Source: Gemmatimonadota bacterium
Lineage (GTDB): Bacteria; Gemmatimonadota; Gemmatimonadetes; Gemmatimonadales; GWC2-71-9
Length of the DNA stretch: 64,000 bases
NCBI GenBank assembly: GCA_029863245.1
Contig: JAOTVV010000010.1
Coordinates: 1-64,000 of the forward strand
Direction: 5' to 3'
Each line of letters begins with the position of its first letter. The stretch's first letter is position 1. Under the pieces are notes generated by a model that saw only the letters and a program-made list of their open reading frames with translations, was not told the DNA's origin and made no database searches. A program made the position numbers and the translations under genes. Below are positions 20,401-28,009 of the stretch, piece after piece.

Positions 20401-20685
20401 GAACCGTACAGTGACGAGCGACACCGCCTCCCGTGAGACACTCTCCACGCGCTCCACGCCGGACACCCGGCTCACGCCGCGCTCGATCGGCTCGCTCACG
20501 AACCGTTCGACCTCCGCCGGACCGACATCCGGATACGGCGTGTACACCACGAGGCGCGGATAGGCGACGTCGGGAAGGAGATCGATGGGGATGCGAAAGA
20601 ACGAGATGAGCCCAAGGAAGACGACCGCCAGGAACAACATCGCCACGGCGACCGGACGGCTCACGGATCGAGATGGGATGGACAT
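17500..20685 (-). CDS. RND efflux pump permease (first pump of the operon)
   Basis: A 1,061-residue RND permease with the normal twelve-helix, two-porter-loop layout. TM4 reads G-V-G-M-L-V-D-N-S-I-V-V-L-E-N and TM10 G-I-V-V-N-D-A-I-V-K-V-D-F. It is clearly different in sequence from the neighbouring pump, so the pair may form a heterotrimer as in MdtBC or MuxBC, or be two alternative pumps sharing one adaptor and one channel. The substrate is not known; nothing suggests the metal-binding Met clusters of CusA. The gene lies 85 nt after the TolC-like gene on the same strand. Confidence 0.9.
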   Translation of the reverse strand: MSIPSRSVSRPVAVAMLFLAVVFLGLISFFRIPIDLLPDVAYPRLVVYTPYPDVGPAEVERFVSEPIERGVSRVSGVERVESVSREAVSLVTVRFSWGTDMDFAALNVREQLDNLRDELPELAGRPIVLRTDPNSEPVMAISVSGSVELGALKDLAESVFKRRLEQIDGVAEAALAGGLEREIHVEVDPRLLETYEFTVQDVLNALAAANQSAPGGTILRGRYRYALRTLGEFQTVDEIAAVPLGGRGGAAADTAATGLVTIGDVARVEDGFKDRESVARYNGTESVGLLLFKESGANTVRVAEEVARILDQLRAQYPDLRIDVAMSQAGFITEAISNVVQALVYGGILAFLVLFLFLRDPRYPIAVSLAIPISVVATFSLLDLAGVSLNIMSLGGLALGVGMLVDNSIVVLENVFRHREEGRGANESAVRGAEEVQGAITASTLTTISVFGPIIYVEGVAGELFGDLSFAVAFALLASLLVALTLLPTMAARWAAAVDLRGATRLRRVAVGGARLAARGFGRVFGPFLDWFDGRFAVFALWYHGMLERALAHRGRVVAVAVGLLLAGVALGALLERDVLPDVDQGAFTVRLDLPRGTPLEETTAAAARVEAVFLADPDVDAVFTRVGRQEAIAGVEDDESGLHTAALEVRLHDGAHTAVVLARTRPRLASAGGAALSVETGGATALGRLLGGSEADLAVRVRGEDLDAAYRHAQAIGARLQSVQSLTNVRLGTGEGQPEIRVEIDRERAAAYGVEPRLIATTVEQYMRGEIATDFLDFDEKIPVLVRLPESERRSLETLRLLRVNGIPLRELVNTHEEVGPSEIRRLEQARIVTVFADVAQGGLDGAVGDVRSATSDLPVPRGLRVEIGGANEERDRSFRDLAFAFGLALLLVYMILAAQFESFVHPFTILLSVPLATIGASVALMIAGEGLNTMSLIGLVILVGIVVNDAIVKVDFINQMRKQGLELRQAILEAGRVRLRPIVMTTVTTVLGLTPMALGIGRGADLRAPLAIAVIGGLISATALTLIVVPVAYDLLEEARGKLRALAGLSSIRAARVTR

Positions 20686-20770
20686 GCGGCGGCGGGCGCT
20701 CAGCCAGACTCAGTCGACAAACGACCGATCGGTTGCCTGGTTGCTCCTGACGGTGCCGCGGGTCGCTCCA

Positions 20771-22114
20771 TCATCGCACTCCCGCACCCGCCAGCTCCGC
20801 CAGCGTCACCAGGGCACGCGCGTACTCTCCCTCGGCTGAGAGGAGCTGGCGGGCGTCCTGCGACGTCTGTGTGACGATCTGCTGGAAGTCGGTGAACCCA
20901 ATGGTGCCGAGCTGATACTGCTCCTGCGCCATCGTGAGACGCCGGCGGCCCAGATCCACAGCCCGCTCCGCCAACTCGAGCCGGCGTTCGGCCGTGGCCA
21001 GGTCGATGTAGGCGCTCCGCACCTCGCGCTCGAGTGCCATGCGCTGCTCCCGGAGATTTTCCTCAGCCACCCGCGCATTCGCCGTGGCCTGCGCGACCGC
21101 GAGTGACGTCTGAAACCTGGTGAACAGCGGGACCTGCACATCGATCCCGAATCCGAAGCTCCGGTCGCGAGGGTCGAACTTGAACAGCGCGTCGTAACTC
21201 GAGAGACTCACGGCGCGACCGAAGCTGGCACGGGCACTCACCGTCGGCCAGCGGCGCCCTGCTGCAGCGCTCGCGGCGAAGTCGGCCTGCGCCGCGTCGG
21301 CTTCGGCGCTGCGAATGCGCGGGTTCTGCGCGAGTGCCTGCGCCGCTAGATCATCGACGTTGAGCAGAGACCGATCGACCGCGGGGGGTAGGTCCCCGGA
21401 CACCCGAAACGCGATGGTCTGGCCCAACCCGATGAGCTCGGAAAGTCTCAGGGCGGCCTTTCGCGCGTCGCCGCGCGCCTGCTCCAATGCCTGCTCCTGT
21501 TGCGCCACCTGCACCTGGGCGCCGAGCACATCCACCTCGGTCCGGGCCGCGACCCGGAACAACCGCTCGGTGGCATCCAACTGCCGGCGGGAGACCTCGA
21601 GCAACTGTTCCTCGACGTCGATCAGTCGTTGCGCCTGTAATGCGGTGTAGAAGCGGCGCTCGACCTCGGCCGTGAGGGTCGCTTCCGCCAAATCGACGTT
21701 GGCCTCCGCGGAGGCGGCACCCGCCTTGGCCGCGCGATAGTTGCTGAGGTTGGCCAGGCCGTCGAACAGCGTGATTCCAGTCGACAGCCCCTGGGAGGCA
21801 GAACTGCTCCGGAACGTCAGCGGATCGGGGAGTGCGATGGGTCGGCCAAAATCGTCTTCGCCGGTCAGGATGGTGCGGGAATTCCCCGACCACGACAGCG
21901 ACCCAGTAAGCGACGGCAGGAAGGCGCCGATGCCGGCGCGGACGTCGGCACCGGAAGCATCCGCCCCGGCACTCGCCCGCAGGTACGCCGGATTGTTCCG
22001 GCGCGCCAACTCGAGGGCCTCTTCGAGAGTCAACAGCGTTCGGGGCTCCTGCGAACTGGCCGGATGGGCCGCGGCAACCAGCACCACGATCACGAGCACG
22101 GTGACCACTTTCAT
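20771..22114 (-). CDS. TolC-family outer membrane efflux channel
   Basis: A 447-residue outer-membrane efflux protein. It has a signal peptide (M-K-V-V-T-V-L then a hydrophobic run ending A-S-S-Q) and two OEP repeats of long Ala/Gln/Arg-rich helices, the first following L-T-L-E-E-A-L-E-L-A-R-R-N-N-P. It forms the trimeric channel across the outer membrane for the tripartite pump. Its ATG at 22114 shares one base with the stop of the adaptor gene (TGATG), so the two are translationally coupled. An in-frame upstream start at 22204 would sit inside the adaptor gene and lacks a signal peptide, so I rejected it. Confidence 0.9.
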   Translation of the reverse strand: MKVVTVLVIVVLVAAAHPASSQEPRTLLTLEEALELARRNNPAYLRASAGADASGADVRAGIGAFLPSLTGSLSWSGNSRTILTGEDDFGRPIALPDPLTFRSSSASQGLSTGITLFDGLANLSNYRAAKAGAASAEANVDLAEATLTAEVERRFYTALQAQRLIDVEEQLLEVSRRQLDATERLFRVAARTEVDVLGAQVQVAQQEQALEQARGDARKAALRLSELIGLGQTIAFRVSGDLPPAVDRSLLNVDDLAAQALAQNPRIRSAEADAAQADFAASAAAGRRWPTVSARASFGRAVSLSSYDALFKFDPRDRSFGFGIDVQVPLFTRFQTSLAVAQATANARVAEENLREQRMALEREVRSAYIDLATAERRLELAERAVDLGRRRLTMAQEQYQLGTIGFTDFQQIVTQTSQDARQLLSAEGEYARALVTLAELAGAGVR

Positions 22115-23304
22115 CACGGCCTCCCACCTTCGGCCTGGACGCTCTCCACCCGGCGAACCCGTGCATCGTGAATGAGCGTGAAGTGCCCGTCCGTGAGCAC
22201 CCATTCACCCGGTTCCACCATTTCGGTGTCGGGGTTGGAGACGACCTCGACCACCGAATCGTTCGCCATGCCGATGGTGACGTACCGCCACTTGGCGAGA
22301 CCCACGGTGCCTTCGCCCTGGAACACGAAGAGCATCGTGCGTCGGTCCCGCTCGAGCACCGCCGAACGTGGCACGAGGATCCGGTCGGGGAATTTCCTCG
22401 CCTCGAGCGCGACCCGGGCATACATACCGGGCAGGATCCGTCCGTCGGGGTTGGGGATCATCACCGTCACCCGGGCCGTCCGCGTCTGGCGCTCAACCAG
22501 GGGGTTGATCGTCTGCACCCGTCCGAGGAACTCCTCGCCGGGAAACGCGGCAAACGTCACCCGCGCCCGCCGACCTTCGGCCAGCAGCCCAACTTCGCCC
22601 TCGAGCACCTGCACTTCGACCTTCACCGGATCCAGATCCACGATCGTGAGGATCTCGTCACCGACCCGCACGGTCTGACTCTCCACCACACGCAACGACG
22701 CGACGCGGCCGGGAAACGGTACACGAATCTGTGTCCGCGACAGTCGCAGCTCCGCCTCCCGCAGGGCGATCTCGGCATCTTGGAGACCGCTCTTGGCTCG
22801 TGCCACCCCCGCACGTCCGGCCCGAATCTCCGGATCCTCGATTTGATCGTCGAACAGCGTCAACTCGCGGTAGGTCGCCGCCGCCTTGTCGACCTGCGCC
22901 CGGGCCCGTGCCGCTGTCAGCGCGTACTCAGTGGTGTCGATTTCGACCAACACCTGACCTCCGGCGACGGAGGCGTTCTCGCGGACCCGCACCCGCATCA
23001 CTCGGCCTTCGACCTGTGACAGCAATCTGGTCTGCCGGAACGCCGCCGCTTCGGCCGCGGCGGCCACGGACACGACTAGCGTATCGCGTCGAACCCGTGC
23101 GGCCTCGACCGGAATGGGCACGTCGGTGGAGAAATTGTCGGCGGAGGAGACCTGGCTCGCTCCACCTTCCGGTACGGCGGCGACTGACGAGCCTCCGGAC
23201 CCGCCGTCGTCCTTCCCGCTGAGCCGGAGATAGGTGCCGGTGGCCAACGCCGCGATGACCAAGACGACCCCCAGAATGCCAAAAGTTCTACCGGCGAGCG
23301 CCAT
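22114..23304 (-). CDS. RND efflux periplasmic adaptor (membrane fusion protein)
   Basis: A 396-residue HlyD/AcrA-type adaptor. An N-terminal anchor (about residues 7-27) precedes a Gly/Ser-rich linker, then the barrel-sandwich half (E-G-R-V-M-R-V-R-V-R-E-N-A-S-V), a helical hairpin (about 120-185), the second half-motif (V-P-F-P-G-R-V-A) and the beta-barrel and membrane-proximal domains (R-I-L-P-G-M-Y-A-R-V). It bridges the RND pumps and the TolC-like channel in the periplasm. It is the first gene of the four-gene efflux operon and lies downstream of an AT-rich, operator-like promoter region. Confidence 0.9.
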   Translation of the reverse strand: MALAGRTFGILGVVLVIAALATGTYLRLSGKDDGGSGGSSVAAVPEGGASQVSSADNFSTDVPIPVEAARVRRDTLVVSVAAAAEAAAFRQTRLLSQVEGRVMRVRVRENASVAGGQVLVEIDTTEYALTAARARAQVDKAAATYRELTLFDDQIEDPEIRAGRAGVARAKSGLQDAEIALREAELRLSRTQIRVPFPGRVASLRVVESQTVRVGDEILTIVDLDPVKVEVQVLEGEVGLLAEGRRARVTFAAFPGEEFLGRVQTINPLVERQTRTARVTVMIPNPDGRILPGMYARVALEARKFPDRILVPRSAVLERDRRTMLFVFQGEGTVGLAKWRYVTIGMANDSVVEVVSNPDTEMVEPGEWVLTDGHFTLIHDARVRRVESVQAEGGRP

Positions 23305-23372
23305 GCTCCAAACGCCTCAGAATTCGAGGTACCGTTGGCTCGAACCCCATCGTGTGCGGGGTCGAGAGGGTA

Positions 23373-23401
23373 TGACAATACACCATATATATGTAGCGAC
23401 A
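23373..23401 (-). promoter_or_regulatory. Candidate promoter and operator of the RND efflux operon
   Basis: An interrupted inverted repeat, TGACAATACA (23373-23382) and TGTAGCGACA (23392-23401), pairs at seven of ten positions across a 9-nt AT-rich spacer. On the minus strand it overlaps a plausible promoter, TTGTCG then 16 nt then TATTGT. This is a typical place for a TetR- or MarR-type efflux repressor, but no such gene is adjacent. Confidence 0.4.
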
Positions 23402-23582
23402 ACACTGGTCGCCAGAGAGGACGCGCGGGCTGCGTGGAACGTTGCAGTCGCTGGCCGCCGTAGCTGCAACGGGGCTCTTGTGCGACGCCCTCCCAACGAT
23501 GAGCATCTAAGCGTGCGAGGTTCAACAAGTCGTCAACCGTGATCGCCCTTGCGTCACGGTCCCACTGTGCAAAGGAGCTTCA

Positions 23583-24755
23583 GTGACCCGGACCGCCTCC
23601 CCAAGGATCGGCGCCATGTTTCGCCCGCTGGCACCACTCGCCATGATGCTGGCCATCGGAGCCTCGACCGCCAGGCCACAGGCCACGCCACAGCGCATCA
23701 CGCTGTCCACACCGAACGCCGCGTTCGTCGAGCCGTTCAGTTCCGTCGCAGGTCTCAGGGAATTGCGGGACGGTCGCCTGATCGTCGCCGATCGAATCGA
23801 ACAACGCGTGGTGCTCGTGGACATCGCCGGCGCTACGCAGACTGATCTGGGACGCCGGGGCGAAGGACCGGGCGAGTACGAGATGCCGGGCGCCCTGTTC
23901 GCGCTCCCCGATGACTCGACGCTGATGATGGACATGTTGAACCGCCGGTTCACCCTGATTCAGCCGGATGGAAAGCTCAGCACTGCGACGATTCCGCTTC
24001 GGCACCCCGATGGATTCCCCATATTCCCACGGGGGATCGACCGTCACGGCCGCATCTACTTCGATCTGGCAGGCATGATGATGCCGGGCCTGGAAGAGAC
24101 GGCCACCTCTGGCATCGCCCCGCTCCTGCGCTGGGATCCGGGTTCCGGGGCGGTGGACACCCTGGGCACCGTGAACTTCCCACCCATGCCCGGCTCCACG
24201 GGTCCGGGCGAGATGCGGATCTCCATCGGTGGCGGTACCCCGTACGCCGGTCGGGACGAGTGGGCCGTGACACCCGACGGCCGAGTGGGGATTGCGCGCT
24301 ACGCGCCGTATCGGCTGGAGTGGGTTTCGCCGGGTGGCGCACCGGTCGCCGGCCCGGTCGTCCCGTACAAACCCGTGCCCGTCACCAAGGACGAGAAGGA
24401 CTCCTGGGCGGACGCCATGACCAGCCGGGGCCTCATGGTCGAAGTCGAGAATGGAAGGCGCCGAGTTCGGCGGCCACCCCGCCCCGACATCGACCGGCAA
24501 ACGTGGCCCAAGGAGATGCCGCCGTTTCTGAGCGGCGCCGCCCGAGCCACCCCGGAAGGCGAGCTATGGATCGAGCGGGCGCAGCCCGCCAAGGAGCCGC
24601 GTCGCACCTATGACGTGTTCGACGCGAGCGGCCGCCTTTCGCGACAGGTCGTCCTGCCGGACGACCGGCGGCTCATCGGGTTCGGGAACGGAGTGCTGTA
24701 CGCGGTGCGAGTCGATCAGGACGACCTCGAGTGGTTGGAGCGCTATAGCCGATAG
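23583..24755 (+). CDS. Secreted 6-bladed beta-propeller protein
   Basis: A 390-residue protein with an N-terminal signal (P-L-A-P-L-A-M-M-L-A-I-G-A) followed by repeated beta-propeller blades of the NHL/6-bladed family, including the characteristic R-R-G-E-G-P-G-E-Y stretch after the first blade and several D-G-R/D-D-S turns. No catalytic motif is visible, and such proteins are usually extracytoplasmic binding or scaffold proteins; the function is unknown. The GTG start at 23583 is supported by AAAGGAG about 7 nt upstream; an internal ATG at 23616 is the alternative. It is divergent from the efflux operon and convergent with the photolyase gene. Confidence 0.75.
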   Translation: MTRTASPRIGAMFRPLAPLAMMLAIGASTARPQATPQRITLSTPNAAFVEPFSSVAGLRELRDGRLIVADRIEQRVVLVDIAGATQTDLGRRGEGPGEYEMPGALFALPDDSTLMMDMLNRRFTLIQPDGKLSTATIPLRHPDGFPIFPRGIDRHGRIYFDLAGMMMPGLEETATSGIAPLLRWDPGSGAVDTLGTVNFPPMPGSTGPGEMRISIGGGTPYAGRDEWAVTPDGRVGIARYAPYRLEWVSPGGAPVAGPVVPYKPVPVTKDEKDSWADAMTSRGLMVEVENGRRRVRRPPRPDIDRQTWPKEMPPFLSGAARATPEGELWIERAQPAKEPRRTYDVFDASGRLSRQVVLPDDRRLIGFGNGVLYAVRVDQDDLEWLERYSR

Positions 24756-24816
24756 GCGTGAGCGGGGAGCGGCGCGCGGACGATGGACTCCACGCTCCGC
24801 TCCCACTCCCACTCTC

Positions 24817-26283
24817 TCAGCCTTCCGCCGGCCCGTATCGCGCCATGTACCCCTTCACGTCGTATTTCCTTGCCGTGTTCTCCGAGGTCATGTAGCGCAC
24901 TTTGCCAAAGACCGGGCGCTCGGGACCCCACGCCCGATCGTAGCGCCCGAGCACCCAGAAGATGCCGCTGTAGGAGTTCGGATCGCGACCGTCGAGCGCG
25001 TACTTGTTATTGAGGTGGATCATGGTCTCGAGCGCTTCTTCCGGCGAAGGGGACCACTCGAAGATCTTCTTGCCCCAGAGCATCCGCAGGTAGTTATGGA
25101 TGCGACCCTCCCGCACCAACTGCCGCTGCGCCGCGTTCCACAGCGGATCGTGCGTTTCCGCCTCCTCGAATGCCTCGAGAGCATACAGGTGCGGACGCGG
25201 GTCGCGGGCGTGCTCGGCCAAGGTCTTTTTGGCCCACGCGGGCAGGGATTCGTATTGGTCGTAGTCAGGTCGGAGCGCGCACATGTTGAATCCCACCTCG
25301 CGCCAGGTGACGAGCTCGTCGAGAAACGACTCGGCGGAAGCGCTCATCCCCCACCAACCGGCCCGCCTTCCCCGTGCCGCCGGATTCACCCGTGCCGGCG
25401 ACCACTCCTCGACGTCCGCCACGGCGTCTACCACTTCGTGAGCCGAAATGTGGCCGAAGTGCAAATATGGGGACAGACCGCTGGTCACCTCCTCACCGGG
25501 CTGGTTGCGGTCGTCGGCGTATCGGGCGAGGCGCGATTTCAGAAACCGCCGCAAGACGCGGCCGGCGGTAGCGGGTCCGCCCCGCAACCCCACTGGTTTC
25601 ACCGCGTGGTCAATGGACAACGACTCGACGAGCGCCCCAGAGACGGCGCGGCTCAGATCGGCCACTTCCCACTTCTTGGTGATCCCCGCGGGCAGGCCGC
25701 CACTCAGCGTGGGGAGCTTTAGCCGGGCCAACGGGTTCGGCGTCGGGGCATCCGAGTGGTGGTCCGGGAGCACCTGGTGGAGATAGCGCCTGAACTGATG
25801 GGCGGTCGTGAACACCTGGTCGGTCGCGCGGATTGGCAGGAGTCCATTGGAGTCCACGGCCTCAAACCGAACAGGCGTTCGGTCGGCCGCCACCCGGATC
25901 ATCCGCGGCAGGAAGAAGGCCGGGAAGTCATCCGTCACGACCACCGCTGACCGCGCGGCCAGTTCGCTCAGCAGGCCCTGCCCTGCTCCAGGACTCGGTT
26001 CTATGTATGGGTAATAGGCAATATTTGCCTTGCCAAATCGGCTTGCGTTGTCTGCCATCCCATCGATCACGAATTGGTGAATCCGCTCGGAGGCCCACCG
26101 GTACCCAGCGCGCAGCGGCTCCAGCACGACGAGCGGTTTGCCGAGTTCGCGGGCCCAATGGATGGCGCGATCGAGTCCGTGGTTCCAGGATGTGCGACGG
26201 GCCGCGATCATCCAGTAAAGGATGAAGTGGCCCTCAGCCGATGGTTGAGATTCAGTGAGTACTCTTACTCTGTGTGACATCAT
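24817..26283 (-). CDS. phr: Class II CPD photolyase
   Basis: A 488-residue deoxyribodipyrimidine photolyase. An N-terminal alpha/beta antenna domain is followed by the FAD-binding helical domain with class II hallmarks near the C-terminus: N-N-K-Y-A-L-D-G-R-D-P-N-S-Y-S-G and then F-G-K-V-R-Y-M. It repairs UV cyclobutane pyrimidine dimers using blue light. The ATG at 26283 has no ribosome site but is preceded by TAGATT and 7 nt, which suggests a leaderless mRNA. It is divergent from a DUF523-DUF1722 gene; in E. coli a DUF1722 gene (ybgA) is likewise next to phr, so this is a DNA repair or light-stress module. Confidence 0.93.
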   Translation of the reverse strand: MMSHRVRVLTESQPSAEGHFILYWMIAARRTSWNHGLDRAIHWARELGKPLVVLEPLRAGYRWASERIHQFVIDGMADNASRFGKANIAYYPYIEPSPGAGQGLLSELAARSAVVVTDDFPAFFLPRMIRVAADRTPVRFEAVDSNGLLPIRATDQVFTTAHQFRRYLHQVLPDHHSDAPTPNPLARLKLPTLSGGLPAGITKKWEVADLSRAVSGALVESLSIDHAVKPVGLRGGPATAGRVLRRFLKSRLARYADDRNQPGEEVTSGLSPYLHFGHISAHEVVDAVADVEEWSPARVNPAARGRRAGWWGMSASAESFLDELVTWREVGFNMCALRPDYDQYESLPAWAKKTLAEHARDPRPHLYALEAFEEAETHDPLWNAAQRQLVREGRIHNYLRMLWGKKIFEWSPSPEEALETMIHLNNKYALDGRDPNSYSGIFWVLGRYDRAWGPERPVFGKVRYMTSENTARKYDVKGYMARYGPAEG

Positions 26284-26490
26284 ACAATCGAATCTATGAC
26301 ATTTGTTTCAAATATGTTACAAGCAACACTTCGTGCACTGTATTAAATGGAGTCAGTGTCGGACGTCGAGTAGTTTGTCGCGCGGGATGGGCTCCTATCC
26401 ACCGGCATCCATGGCAGCACCGGCCCCGACTGAAGACAACTTTTCCACAATCACTTGTATTATCTATGTACTGGACATAAATTCGACAAT
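26284..26490. promoter_or_regulatory. AT-rich divergent promoter region, apparently leaderless on both sides
   Basis: This intergenic stretch is far richer in A/T than its surroundings. Toward photolyase, TAGATT (26296-26291) lies exactly 7 nt before ATG 26283. Toward the SDR gene, TTGTAT (26455-26460), 17 nt, TAAATT (26478-26483) and 7 nt precede ATG 26491. A TANNNT hexamer 7 nt from the start codon with no ribosome site is the pattern of leaderless transcripts. A light-responsive regulator (LitR/CarH type) would fit, but I cannot define its operator. Confidence 0.5.
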
Positions 26491-28002
26491 ATGCAAACCA
26501 ATAGCAAGCACATTTTGCTCACCGGGGCCACCGGGTATGTGGGCGGCCGGCTCCTCCGAGCACTCGAGGTGCGCGGGCATCGAGTCCGATGCCTGTCACG
26601 GAACCCCGACTTCCTCCGTTCCAAAGTGGGACGCGATACTGAGGTTGTTCAAGGCGACGTGGGTGATCCCGATTCCCTACCCGCGACGCTTCGAGGCATT
26701 GACACGGCGTACTATCTCATCCACAGCATGGGCACGACCGGGGACTACGCCGCCCAGGATCGGCAGGCCGCGGCTGCCTTCGCGGCAGCTGCTGCGCGGG
26801 AGGGAGTCAGGCGCATAATCTACTTGGGTGGACTCGGGGAGCCCCCCGGTCTTTCGAAACACCTGGCAAGCCGCCAGGAGGTCGGACGGATCCTCCGGGA
26901 ATCGGGGGTGCCAACCATCGAATTCCGAGCCTCGATCGTGATCGGGTCCGGGTCGCTCTCGTTTGAGATGATCCGGGCCCTCGTGGAGAAGCTGCCGATC
27001 ATGGTGACTCCCCGCTGGGTACGGGTCATCGCGCAGCCGATCGCCATCGAAGACGTAATCGACTACCTGGTGGCCAGCCTCGATCTCGGCGACCCAGGAA
27101 GCGCGGTGTTCGAGATTGGGGGAACGGACCGCGTGAGCTATGGGGACATCATGCGGGAGTATGGGGCACAACGGGGCCTGAGGCGGCTCATGATCCCCGT
27201 ACCCCTGCTCACACCGAAACTCTCGAGCCTCTGGCTGGGATTGGTCACCCCGGTCTACGCCCGGGTGGGCCGGCAACTCGTCGACAGCCTCAGAAACCCC
27301 ACCATGGTGCGCGACCCGAGCGCCCTCGAGACCTTTGCGATCAGGCCGCGAGGCCTCACTGACGCAATCGCGCGAGCCCTGCGAAACGAGGACCGATCGA
27401 TCGCCGAAACGCGGTGGTCGGACGCCTTGTCCTCCAGAGGAGCCACGCCCCAATGGGGGGGAATCCGCTTCGGCTCCCGAATCGTCGACTCGCGGAGCGT
27501 CACGGTACCCCTCAGCGCGAGGGACGCATTCAGGGCGGTCCGCCGCATTGGTGGCGCCGTTGGTTGGTACTGGGGCGATTGGCTGTGGCGGCTGCGCGGC
27601 TTTCTCGACCTGTTGGTGGGCGGCGTGGGCACCCGCCGCGGCAGGCGGGACCCGGAATGGGTCGTTGCGGGAGACACCGTCGATTTCTGGCGGGTGGAGG
27701 CGGTGGAACCCGACCGGCTGCTCGGGCTCTTCGCCGAAATGAAGCTGCCTGGTCGTGCCTGGCTCCAGTTCGAGGTCCAGGAGACGCCCAAGGGATCGAC
27801 CATTCGTCAGACGGCCATCTTCGATCCGGTCGGGCTCCTGGGCCTCCTTTACTGGTATGCCCTCTACCCACTCCACACCCTGGTTTTTCGCGGTATGCTT
27901 CGGGGTCTCGCACGGGCCGCCGTCCGGGAGGCCAATCCTGACGGGGTCGGGACCAAGCCGGCTTTCCGTTCCGGGGCGCCGGCTTCGCCGATCAACACCT
28001 GA
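26491..28002 (+). CDS. NAD(P)-binding SDR fused to a DUF2867/SRPBCC-like domain
   Basis: A 503-residue protein. Residues about 6-290 form an atypical short-chain dehydrogenase fold with T-G-A-T-G-Y-V-G-G near the start and Y-L-I-H-S-M-G further on. From about residue 325 a DUF2867 domain follows (W-Y-W-G-D-W-L-W, and P-G-R-A-W-L-Q-F). The reaction is unknown; relatives occur next to photolyase and DUF1722 genes in light-stress clusters. I chose ATG 26491 because the Rossmann motif starts soon after it and because a -10-like hexamer sits 7 nt upstream; an in-frame ATG at 26455 is possible. The gene lies 7 nt upstream of the DUF523-DUF1722 gene, so they form one operon. Confidence 0.8.
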   Translation: MQTNSKHILLTGATGYVGGRLLRALEVRGHRVRCLSRNPDFLRSKVGRDTEVVQGDVGDPDSLPATLRGIDTAYYLIHSMGTTGDYAAQDRQAAAAFAAAAAREGVRRIIYLGGLGEPPGLSKHLASRQEVGRILRESGVPTIEFRASIVIGSGSLSFEMIRALVEKLPIMVTPRWVRVIAQPIAIEDVIDYLVASLDLGDPGSAVFEIGGTDRVSYGDIMREYGAQRGLRRLMIPVPLLTPKLSSLWLGLVTPVYARVGRQLVDSLRNPTMVRDPSALETFAIRPRGLTDAIARALRNEDRSIAETRWSDALSSRGATPQWGGIRFGSRIVDSRSVTVPLSARDAFRAVRRIGGAVGWYWGDWLWRLRGFLDLLVGGVGTRRGRRDPEWVVAGDTVDFWRVEAVEPDRLLGLFAEMKLPGRAWLQFEVQETPKGSTIRQTAIFDPVGLLGLLYWYALYPLHTLVFRGMLRGLARAAVREANPDGVGTKPAFRSGAPASPINT

Positions 28003-28009
28003 GCACACC

